14,961 bases of DNA from Acidobacteriota bacterium (GTDB lineage: Bacteria; Acidobacteriota; Vicinamibacteria; Marinacidobacterales; SMYC01). The notes beneath the pieces are model-generated. The model searched no databases, was not told the origin of the DNA, and saw only the letters and a program-made list of their open reading frames with translations. The stretch spans positions 1 through 14,961 of the forward strand of contig JAJCXL010000513.1 in the NCBI GenBank assembly GCA_029263435.1. Reading direction: 5' to 3'. Made by a program: the position numbers and the translations under genes. Positions 1-5,719 of this stretch are shown here, in pieces. Positions within the stretch are counted from its first letter, which is position 1. Every line of letters starts with the position of its first letter.

Positions 1-4
1 ATCT

Positions 5-1216
5 TTAGCGGCTCCGTGAAAGCTTCTCTGCGACCGCCTCCGCTTCGGCCATCACGCGTAGTGTGTTCTCTCCGAGAATCTTTCGTATGGCTTCGTCGCT
101 AAAGCCTCGCCGGACGAGCGCGCGAGTGACGTTTCCGAGCTTGCCGATATGCTCCAAGCCGACCGGAGCGGGGGACGTATAACCGTAATCGAGTCCCAGT
201 CCCACGTGGTCTTCCCCTGCGATCTCGACCGCGTGTGCGATGTGGTCGATGAACACGGCTAGCGGTGTTTGCTCTCGCTCCTCCGGATCGATGTATTTGA
301 TCACGGCGTTGATCTGCACCACGCCGCCATTGCGGGCGAGTGCTCGTAGCATCTCGTCCGAGACGTTGCGGGCGTGTTCTTTGACGCCGTCCACGGAAGA
401 GTGAGAGGCGATCACGGGGGCTTCGGTGGCTTCGAGCGCGTCGAAGAAGGTCGCGTCGGCGACATGTGAGACGTCGACGACCATGCCGAGACGGTTCATC
501 TCCTTGACGACTTCGACGCCGAACGGGCTCAGCCCTTCATGTCGAGGCGGCACCGGGCGCCCAGTCCCCGAGGAGTCGGCCCAATGCGTATTGAAGCTAT
601 GCGTCAGGCTCATGTAGCGAACGCCCAATCGATGAAAGGCTCGAAGGACTCGGAGGTCGTCCTCGATCATGTAGCCGCCCTCGACGCCGATGAGAGCCGC
701 GATCCGGCCGGAAGCGGCGATGTCTCGTACGTCTTGCGCTGTCGTCGCGAGGGACAAGTGCGTCGGGTACTTTTCGACGAGATCGTGGATCGATTGAATC
801 TGTTCGAGCGCCCGCGTCACCGCCATTCCCGGACGAGGCTCGCGGTCCATGTAGATCGCGAAAAACTGGGCGTCGAGTCCGCCGTCTCTCATCCGCGGCA
901 GATCCATGTATCCGGCCTCGTGCCGCGCCGTGAAATCCCACGACCCTTCGGGAAAACCCATCATCCAAGCGCTTCGGATCGGGGCGTGGCGTAAATCTTC
1001 CGCGGGGTCGTAGAACGGACCCGACATGCCGGGGTCGGTGATGGCGACGGGTCGGGTGTCCTTCATGATGAAGGGAGTCAGATCGGCGTGGGCGTCGAGG
1101 ACGATCGCGTCCCGGTGGAGCTCGTCCGCCCGAGCGTCGAGATCGTCGGTCGGCGCCTGACCGGTTTGTCCGGCCACCGCCACGACGAGAAGGCCGACCA
1201 TCGTCGTCAGCGCCAC
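5..1216 (-). CDS. Exported membrane dipeptidase (peptidase family M19)
   Basis: Predicted zinc-dependent dipeptidase of 403 residues, the renal-dipeptidase fold (M19, amidohydrolase-like TIM barrel), which hydrolyses dipeptides in the periplasm or at the membrane. The family's metal and active-site landmarks are visible: HAD at H43/D45, GVEGG with E179, VDVSH with H251, ASHSS with H272, an ARN motif with R283, and GLGLDYG with D343. The N-terminus (about residues 1-17, MALTTMVGLLVVAVAG) is a short hydrophobic export signal. The start is a GTG at 1216; an in-frame ATG six codons in is an alternative with only a slightly shorter signal. The start overlaps the stop of the upstream glycosylasparaginase gene by 10 bp, so the two are almost certainly co-transcribed and translationally coupled. 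Length is normal for the family. Family call is firm; substrate is not known. Confidence 0.93.
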   Translation of the reverse strand: MALTTMVGLLVVAVAGQTGQAPTDDLDARADELHRDAIVLDAHADLTPFIMKDTRPVAITDPGMSGPFYDPAEDLRHAPIRSAWMMGFPEGSWDFTARHEAGYMDLPRMRDGGLDAQFFAIYMDREPRPGMAVTRALEQIQSIHDLVEKYPTHLSLATTAQDVRDIAASGRIAALIGVEGGYMIEDDLRVLRAFHRLGVRYMSLTHSFNTHWADSSGTGRPVPPRHEGLSPFGVEVVKEMNRLGMVVDVSHVADATFFDALEATEAPVIASHSSVDGVKEHARNVSDEMLRALARNGGVVQINAVIKYIDPEEREQTPLAVFIDHIAHAVEIAGEDHVGLGLDYGYTSPAPVGLEHIGKLGNVTRALVRRGFSDEAIRKILGENTLRVMAEAEAVAEKLSRSR

Positions 1217-2268
1217 GGGATGGAGTCCAGCTCTGCTTGCGTCATCGGCGGCAGCAACGCCTCGCCCGGCTCGAGTCGATGTCCACGGCCGTCGTGGATC
1301 GCATAGCCGATACCGGTGTGAGTGGTGGAGCCCTCCGGGAAGATTCCCCGGACCGAGCCTTGTCCGTACTCACCGTTCTTGTTCAACGCGACGAGCTTGA
1401 CGTTGAACAGGGGTTTGCCTCGATGTCTATCGGCGATACGCTGGGACACGTACAAGCACGCCTCGGTGGGAGACATTCCATCGCGCATCTTCTCGACGAC
1501 GAGAAAGCTCGCAGACTGGCGCACTGCTTCCGCGCCGTGGCCGGTGGCGCCTGCCGCGCCCACTTCATTGTCGACATACAAGCCCGCGCCGATGATGGGT
1601 GAATCGCCTACCCGGCCGACGATCTTGAAATGATGGCCGATCGTGCTCGTACAGCCGGCGATGTCTCCGTTCTGATCGAGGCAGAGCACATTGATCGTCC
1701 CTCCGCCCTCCGGCTTGTGCGGATCTTTCGGCGGAAAGTAGTAGTCGCGATGACTCAGTGTCTCTTTCCAATGAACCCAATTCAGCCGAGCCTCCTCCGT
1801 CAGGAGGTTCTCTTCTTTGAACCCGTGCATCTTCGCGAAACGCAAGGCGCCTTTGCCGACCAAGAGCCAATGGTCCGTACGCTCCATGACGAGGCGCGCG
1901 ATCGAGCAGGGTGTCTTGATGTTCTCGAGCGCGGCCACGGCTCCGATATTGTTGTTGTCCGCGCCGTTCATGACGGAGGCATCCAGCTGGTGAAACCCGT
2001 CCTCATTCGGGTCGCCGCCATAGCCGACGGTCTTGTCCCGAGGATCGCGCTCCGACACGTTGGTGGCCTTCTCCGCCGCGTCCATGGCGCTGCCGCCCCG
2101 GTTCAGGATGTCCCACGCGGTCGTGGTGATCTCTTCGCGCACGAGTGGGTTGGTCTTGCTCGTGACGACGAGAGGCCGATTCATCGGCGTGGATTGGCGC
2201 GGCGTGACCAGCGGCACGGCCGCGACTCCGGCAAGAAAACGTCTTCGACTCAACTCCGATACGCTCAT
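1207..2268 (-). CDS. Tat-exported glycosylasparaginase (N4-(beta-GlcNAc)-L-asparaginase, Ntn hydrolase)
   Basis: A 353-residue N-terminal-nucleophile hydrolase related to aspartylglucosaminidase, which cleaves the amide between asparagine and N-acetylglucosamine or related beta-aspartyl amides. It is made as a precursor that cuts itself before a threonine. The predicted nucleophile is T191 in GGGTIN, followed by the family segments AGCTSTIG, FKIVGRVGDSPIIGAG and GAAGATGHG, all close to the human enzyme. Odd point: the usual His-Asp just before the nucleophile (HDTIG) is Gly-Gly here, as in plant-type asparaginases where Gly precedes Thr. The N-terminus carries a Tat motif (LSRRRFLAG, residues 6-14) plus a hydrophobic stretch, so the enzyme is probably exported folded. 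The ATG is preceded by AAAGGAG with a 9-nt spacing. It is the first gene of a two-gene unit with the dipeptidase. Confidence 0.93.
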   Translation of the reverse strand: MSVSELSRRRFLAGVAAVPLVTPRQSTPMNRPLVVTSKTNPLVREEITTTAWDILNRGGSAMDAAEKATNVSERDPRDKTVGYGGDPNEDGFHQLDASVMNGADNNNIGAVAALENIKTPCSIARLVMERTDHWLLVGKGALRFAKMHGFKEENLLTEEARLNWVHWKETLSHRDYYFPPKDPHKPEGGGTINVLCLDQNGDIAGCTSTIGHHFKIVGRVGDSPIIGAGLYVDNEVGAAGATGHGAEAVRQSASFLVVEKMRDGMSPTEACLYVSQRIADRHRGKPLFNVKLVALNKNGEYGQGSVRGIFPEGSTTHTGIGYAIHDGRGHRLEPGEALLPPMTQAELDSIPWR

Positions 2269-2298
2269 GAACGAGGACTCCTTTCGGCTAGCACGAGG

Positions 2299-2327
2299 AT
2301 GCTATCGGGTCCGCTCTCCGGTTTCCA
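2299..2327 (-). promoter_or_regulatory. Candidate promoter of the glycosylasparaginase-dipeptidase unit
   Basis: On the minus strand TGGAAA (2327-2322) and TAGCAT (2304-2299) are separated by exactly 17 bp, with a leader of about 24 nt to the ATG that contains a strong Shine-Dalgarno (AAAGGAG, 2284-2278). The -35 matches TTGACA at only four of six positions, so this is a moderate prediction. Confidence 0.4.
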
Positions 2328-2346
2328 CCGCTGGTGTGAGCGGATC

Positions 2347-2374
2347 AGCACCGCGTGCTCCGAGCCGGTACAAT
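2347..2374 (+). promoter_or_regulatory. -10 element and small inverted repeat before the outer-membrane protein gene
   Basis: TACAAT (2369-2374) lies 9 nt before the ATG at 2384, with no Shine-Dalgarno between them, so the transcript would be leaderless or nearly so. No good -35 is seen. A 5-bp inverted repeat, AGCAC-CGC-GTGCT (2347-2359), covers the position where the -35 would be and could be a regulator site. Confidence 0.35.
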
Positions 2375-2383
2375 CGGTGCACG

Positions 2384-3079
2384 ATGCAAAAGACACTATG
2401 GCTTCGAGGGTGCGTGGCCGTTGGAACGCTCGTGTTGTCAAACGCGTTGAGCGCTGGAGCGGCCGAGCCGCCTCGGTGGCAGATCGGAGGCCACGTCGTC
2501 GCGGCGAGTCCGCGGGGGGAGTTCCAAGATGCCGTTTCCGACACGCGGTGGGGAGCGCTTGGCTACTTCACCCGCCGCCTCGGAGAAACGCCGCTCAGGG
2601 CTGGAGTGGAAGTCGGAGCGGTGACGAACGGAAGTCTCAGGGTCGAGCTCGACCGCCGAGGTGGATTCAATACGACGGAGGCACGGCTTTCGAACGACAT
2701 GCTCTTTGGTCATTTTCTGTTCAGAGTGCAGCCGCAGCTCGGCAGACTCTCGCCCTTCGTCGAAGGTGCCGTCGGCGTCCGTGCGTTCGAGAACTCGCTC
2801 TTCTTCGAGAATTGTGTCGGGGCGTGTACGGTGCCGACCGGTGAAAGCAACGTGGCGTTCAGCGCCGGAGGCGGCGTGGGACTCGGTTTTCGCCTCACCG
2901 AGGAAGGGCGCGGGTCCGGCATTGCCCTAGAGGCACGACTACGCTACCTTGCCGGTGGCACCACGGAGTACTACCGCGAGTCCGATCTGCCGGAGTTGGC
3001 TGACGAGCTCGCTCCGCTCCCGACGCGCTCACGCACCGATTTGGTCATGATCTCGTTCGGTCTCGTTTTCGATTTCTGA
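2384..3079 (+). CDS. Small outer-membrane beta-barrel protein
   Basis: A predicted exported protein of 231 residues. Residues 1-28 form a signal peptide (basic start, hydrophobic core GTLVLSNALSAG, cleavage near AGA-AEP). The mature part has alternating hydrophobic beta-strand patterns with glycine-rich turns (for example WQIGGHVVAASP, FSAGGGVGLGFRL, ALEARLRYLAGG) and ends in VMISFGLVFDF. The terminal phenylalanine is the usual beta-barrel signal for BAM insertion. This fits a small OmpA/OmpX-like or porin-family eight-stranded barrel. The reading frame stays open upstream to 2033, but that extension runs antisense through the asparaginase gene and lacks a signal peptide, so the start is set at the ATG before the signal sequence. 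Two cysteines (NCVGAC) may form a disulfide in an outer loop. Exact function unknown. Confidence 0.8.
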   Translation: MQKTLWLRGCVAVGTLVLSNALSAGAAEPPRWQIGGHVVAASPRGEFQDAVSDTRWGALGYFTRRLGETPLRAGVEVGAVTNGSLRVELDRRGGFNTTEARLSNDMLFGHFLFRVQPQLGRLSPFVEGAVGVRAFENSLFFENCVGACTVPTGESNVAFSAGGGVGLGFRLTEEGRGSGIALEARLRYLAGGTTEYYRESDLPELADELAPLPTRSRTDLVMISFGLVFDF

Positions 3080-3119
3080 GCTCGGTTCTCGGCGTTTCGA
3101 TCTCACGTCTTGGTCGAGC

Positions 3120-3596
3120 TTACGTCTCGCCGTGGACCCCGAGACGCTCTGCGACGATAGATCGTACCCGCTCGGCTTGAGCGAAGAGTTGTTTCTCGTC
3201 GGCATCCGGGTCGAGCTGGATCTCAGCGCTCCGGAGCAGGAGCAGCGCGGTCGCCCGGCCTTTGGCGCTTCCCAAGGGAATGACGGCGACCTCGAGCTCG
3301 CGGTTGACGCCGTTGTCGAGGCGGAGGCTTTCGTGGCAGTGGCGGATCTCGGTGCCTTCGTGAACGGCGTTGATGGTCGGACAAGAGAACGCGCAAAGCT
3401 CGTCCGCCACTGGAAACACTTCGAAACAGCGCTTGCCGAACCAAGTGACCGGAACGAGATGTCGTGCGGCCTCGTTCAAGTAGACGAGCTCCATTCGGTC
3501 GGAGACAGCCGCCAAGGCTTCCTCCTCTTGTTCGAGAAAGCCCCACCGGAGCGCAGCCTCGTCTTCCAGGACCGATCGTGTCGTGGCCTCATCCAT
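3120..3596 (-). CDS. Cysteine-rich PAS-domain protein
   Basis: A 158-residue cytoplasmic protein made of one PAS domain (about residues 22-130) and short tails, with no output domain. The region GKRCFEVF...CAFSCP...GTEIRHCHESL matches the PAS subfamily with a C-x10-C-x3-C-P pattern (C57, C68, C72; plus C87), often seen in sensor proteins as GK+CYEV...C..CP. These cysteines could bind metal or respond to redox; that is inference. Start choice: a TTG 15 nt upstream is open, but GGGAGG sits directly before the ATG at 3596, so the ATG is the start. It lies 67 bp after the TPR gene on the same strand and is the last gene of the four-gene operon. Its ribosome-binding site lies in a possible hairpin (see 3602-3643). 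Confidence 0.8.
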   Translation of the reverse strand: MDEATTRSVLEDEAALRWGFLEQEEEALAAVSDRMELVYLNEAARHLVPVTWFGKRCFEVFPVADELCAFSCPTINAVHEGTEIRHCHESLRLDNGVNRELEVAVIPLGSAKGRATALLLLRSAEIQLDPDADEKQLFAQAERVRSIVAERLGVHGET

Positions 3597-3601
3597 GCTG
3601 C

Positions 3602-3643
3602 TACCTCCCAAGACCTTTATTCTAACGCTTCCACCGGGAGGTA
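3602..3643 (-). promoter_or_regulatory. Possible Shine-Dalgarno-sequestering hairpin with an internal -10 before the PAS gene
   Basis: On the minus strand TACCTCCC (3643-3636) is a perfect 8-bp complement of GGGAGGTA (3609-3602), which contains the PAS gene's Shine-Dalgarno 5 nt before the ATG; flanking G-U pairs could lengthen the stem, around a loop of about 22-26 nt. The loop contains TAGAAT (3624-3619) with a weak CTTTAC (3646-3641) 16 bp upstream. A transcript started there (about 3612) would lack the anti-Shine-Dalgarno arm, while operon read-through would contain it. The complementarity is seen directly; the switching role is inferred. Confidence 0.5.
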
Positions 3644-3663
3644 AAGAAGCATCGAGACGAACG

Positions 3664-4818
3664 CTAGCGTTTGGCTCGTGCTTCGAGGGCGCGGGCGGTG
3701 GACAGCTCGATCTCGGCCTCTTCGTCGAGTCCCGCGCGCTTCAACGCGAAACCCAAGTTTCGGTGGACGATCGGATCGTTTGGAAGGAGTGCGACGCTTT
3801 GTCGGAACAAGTCGATGGCCTGCGACGCGTCGCCGCGCTCCAAGAGCAAGCTCGCGAGGCCTTGCTGCGCGGCGACGAGCCCCGGGTGCAGCTCGAGCGC
3901 TTCGCGATAATGCGTTTCGGCGCTCACGTGGTTGCCCGTTTGAGCCAGCGCGAGTGCGAGGTCCGCTTGCGCCCGTGCCAGCCCCGGATCCATCTCCACC
4001 GCCGCGGCGAAGTGAGGGATGGCTTCGGAGATACGCTGGTTGACGGCGAAGGCGGTCCCGATCTCGTGACGGACTCTCGCGGGAGCATCTGGCCACAACG
4101 TGAGCAATCGCTCGTAAGTGTGAAGCGCCTCCACCGGCCTCCCTTGACGAAAGTCGAGCTTGGCGTTGAGCCACACCGCGTCCGGATCGTTTGGCGCTTG
4201 GTCCAGCGCGTCTCCCGTGAGAACGCGCGCTTCATCCAGTGCTCCCGATGCCATCAGTAACCGACCCCTCACGACCATGAACGAAGCCTCGGCGGCGTAG
4301 TCTGCACCGACGCCGGTCAGGATCTCGTTCGCCTCGGAGAGAGCGTTGCCGTCCACGAGCAAGCGAACGAGGGCGAGCGTTTTCTGTCGTTGATCCGCCG
4401 GAGTGAGTGTCCCGCCGACGACCATCGCGCGAAGGAGCTCGACGCGATGATCCCACAGCCTGAACGGTTCGTATCCCGCTAGCACGCGTTCGGCCTCGAC
4501 GGTATCGCCCATGCGCAGCAAGATGTTTCCGAGACGAAACCGCGCACGTCGATGGTAGGGCGAGTGTAGAAGTGCGTCTCGATAAGCGCTGGCCGCCGCT
4601 TCTACGTTCCCCAAGGCTTCTCGCGAACGTCCCAACCCATAATAAAGGTCCGGATCGTCGGGGCCTCGACCCACGAGGCGCTCGAATGCATCCAAAGCTA
4701 CATCGACACGTCCGGCATCGAGCGCGGCGAACGCTTCGGTTTTGGCCGAAGGAGTGGCTTGCGAGGAGCCCGTGAGAAGTGTGGCGCCGAAGACGATGCC
4801 GACGAAGAGCGTTGTCAT
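3664..4818 (-). CDS. Exported tetratricopeptide-repeat (TPR) protein
   Basis: A 384-residue protein with a signal peptide (about residues 1-22, MTTLFVGIVFGATLLTGSSQA) followed by around eight TPR units of about 34 residues each. They run from residue 26 to about 120 and from about 178 to 380, joined by a less regular helical stretch. TPR consensus patterns are clear in LYYGLGRSREALGNVEAA, ARAQADLALALAQTGN and VHRNLGFALKRAGLDEEA. TPR superhelices bind partner proteins, so it is probably a periplasmic scaffold or adaptor, with no enzyme domain visible. The ATG is 19 bp after the stop of the FMN-protein gene, with AGGCGG as a modest Shine-Dalgarno, so it is operon-internal. Partner unknown. Confidence 0.88.
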   Translation of the reverse strand: MTTLFVGIVFGATLLTGSSQATPSAKTEAFAALDAGRVDVALDAFERLVGRGPDDPDLYYGLGRSREALGNVEAAASAYRDALLHSPYHRRARFRLGNILLRMGDTVEAERVLAGYEPFRLWDHRVELLRAMVVGGTLTPADQRQKTLALVRLLVDGNALSEANEILTGVGADYAAEASFMVVRGRLLMASGALDEARVLTGDALDQAPNDPDAVWLNAKLDFRQGRPVEALHTYERLLTLWPDAPARVRHEIGTAFAVNQRISEAIPHFAAAVEMDPGLARAQADLALALAQTGNHVSAETHYREALELHPGLVAAQQGLASLLLERGDASQAIDLFRQSVALLPNDPIVHRNLGFALKRAGLDEEAEIELSTARALEARAKR

Positions 4819-4837
4819 CGGGCCGCCTGGTCGACCT

Positions 4838-5389
4838 CTACCGTTTCACCGCGTCATCGAAGTCCACGGACTGGGGCCGCCACGTCTGCTCGTTTGCACC
4901 CACCTCGGGAGAGACCACCTCCAACCAAGACGGACGGACCTCGATGAGGGTATAGCCGTCGGGATAGTCGGGCCAAAACGCCTCCACGTCCGGATGCTTC
5001 CACTTGGCCTTGGACTCGAGATCGTCGTGGATGCGAGCGGATCCCATCAGCGTCACGTAGCTTCCTGCTTCGGGGTCCGAATAGTAGAGCGTAACGTTTG
5101 GATTGCCCCGGATCTGATCCAGCTTTCGGGTGCCGGGGAGAGTCGCTACCCACACCGTCATGTCGTTTGTCGGTGCGAAAGGATCCACGGTGCGCGCTCG
5201 CGGCCGGTCCGCGTCATCGACCGTGATCAACGCGCAATAGCGCGCCGAGCTCATCACGGCCCGCGCTGCGGCGAGCTTCTCTCGATCCGAGGCTGCGACT
5301 TTCGCGACCACGTCCTGGGCGTCGAGCGCGTCGGCTGACATCAGCAAGATGCCCATTGCCGCGAACATCGCCGCTACTCTCGAGCCCAT
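4838..5389 (-). CDS. Exported pyridoxamine 5'-phosphate oxidase-like FMN split-barrel protein
   Basis: A 183-residue protein of the PNPOx-like split beta-barrel family (general-stress type), which normally binds FMN or F420 and carries out flavin redox reactions. Family landmarks are RPRARTVDPF (residues 62-71), VWVATLPGTRKLDQIRGNPN (about 79-98), then SYVTLMGSARI and the C-terminal FWPDYPDGYTLIEVRPSWLEVVS. Unusually for this normally cytoplasmic family, there is an N-terminal signal peptide (hydrophobic MFAAMGILLMSADALDA, cleavage near residue 24). The ATG has TGGAG 4 nt upstream and starts 9 bp after the stop of the small Cys4 gene; the stop is 19 bp before the TPR gene. Cofactor and substrate cannot be told from sequence. 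Confidence 0.87.
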   Translation of the reverse strand: MGSRVAAMFAAMGILLMSADALDAQDVVAKVAASDREKLAAARAVMSSARYCALITVDDADRPRARTVDPFAPTNDMTVWVATLPGTRKLDQIRGNPNVTLYYSDPEAGSYVTLMGSARIHDDLESKAKWKHPDVEAFWPDYPDGYTLIEVRPSWLEVVSPEVGANEQTWRPQSVDFDDAVKR

Positions 5390-5398
5390 GATGCTCCA

Positions 5399-5656
5399 TT
5401 ATCTCTCGCGGGAGCGCGAAGCGTGAGCCGGGACTTGCTCGCGCTGCTCTTGGTGGCCGCCGGGCGGTTTCGGCTTGCGAAACTCGCCGCACCACCAATT
5501 CTCGTTCACCGTGGGCCACAGCTCCGAAGGCTGCTTCGCGTGGGTGTCGAAATACACGAGCGGGGGAAATCGGCGGCATTTGCCGCGGGTGTTCACGCCC
5601 TGATTCGTGGTGATGTGCACATAAAAGACACAACGTGCGCAAGAAATCCGGGGCAT
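5399..5656 (-). CDS. Small four-cysteine (zinc-ribbon-like) protein, first gene of the operon
   Basis: An 85-residue soluble protein with a CARC pair at C6/C9, GKCRRFPP with C27, then LWPTVNENWWCGEF with C56. Small bacterial proteins with a CxxC, a C-R-R-x-x-P and a W-C-G-E-F are a recurring type; the four cysteines suit a zinc or iron site like a minimal zinc ribbon or rubredoxin-like knuckle. The tail (about residues 60-85) is charged and probably disordered. The ORF is short, but the cysteine spacing is strong evidence that it is real. The ATG lies exactly 6 nt after a -10 hexamer, so the message is probably leaderless. It heads the operon with the FMN-barrel, TPR and PAS genes; function unknown. 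Confidence 0.8.
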   Translation of the reverse strand: MPRISCARCVFYVHITTNQGVNTRGKCRRFPPLVYFDTHAKQPSELWPTVNENWWCGEFRKPKPPGGHQEQREQVPAHASRSRER

Positions 5657-5662
5657 CTTTCA

Positions 5663-5691
5663 AAGATACACGAGATCTCGTGAGGTGTAAA
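5663..5691 (-). promoter_or_regulatory. Promoter of the Cys4-FMN-TPR-PAS operon
   Basis: On the minus strand TTTACA (5691-5686) and TATCTT (5668-5663) are separated by exactly 17 bp. The -10 ends 6 nt before the ATG at 5656, which places the predicted transcription start on the A of the start codon, a textbook leaderless layout. A perfect palindrome fills most of the spacer. Confidence 0.6.
5669..5682. promoter_or_regulatory. Perfect 14-bp palindrome in the promoter spacer (operator candidate)
   Basis: CACGAGATCTCGTG is its own reverse complement. It fills 14 of the 17 bp between the -35 and -10 of the four-gene operon and abuts the -10. A dimeric repressor bound here would block RNA polymerase; a MerR-type activator is also conceivable, though those prefer 19-bp spacers. 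The binding protein is not identified. Confidence 0.55.
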
Positions 5692-5719
5692 TAGAGAGTA
5701 TGTCCGGGTGGAGACTTCG

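Noticed and set aside
2033..2383. Upstream extension of the outer-membrane protein frame
   Set aside because: Antisense to the asparaginase gene, and would bury the signal peptide 117 residues inside the protein.
1630..2844. 404-codon open frame on the plus strand opposite the asparaginase gene
   Set aside because: Arginine-rich, no recognisable domain, antisense to a clearly conserved enzyme and overlapping the outer-membrane protein gene in another frame; a high-GC shadow.
3079..3119. AGCTCG...CGAGCT arms between convergent stops as a terminator
   Set aside because: Only 6 bp with a loop of nearly 30 bases and no U tract; too weak.
3597..3611. TTG start five codons upstream of the PAS gene start
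   Set aside because: The TTG overlaps the GGGAGG Shine-Dalgarno that serves the ATG at 3596.
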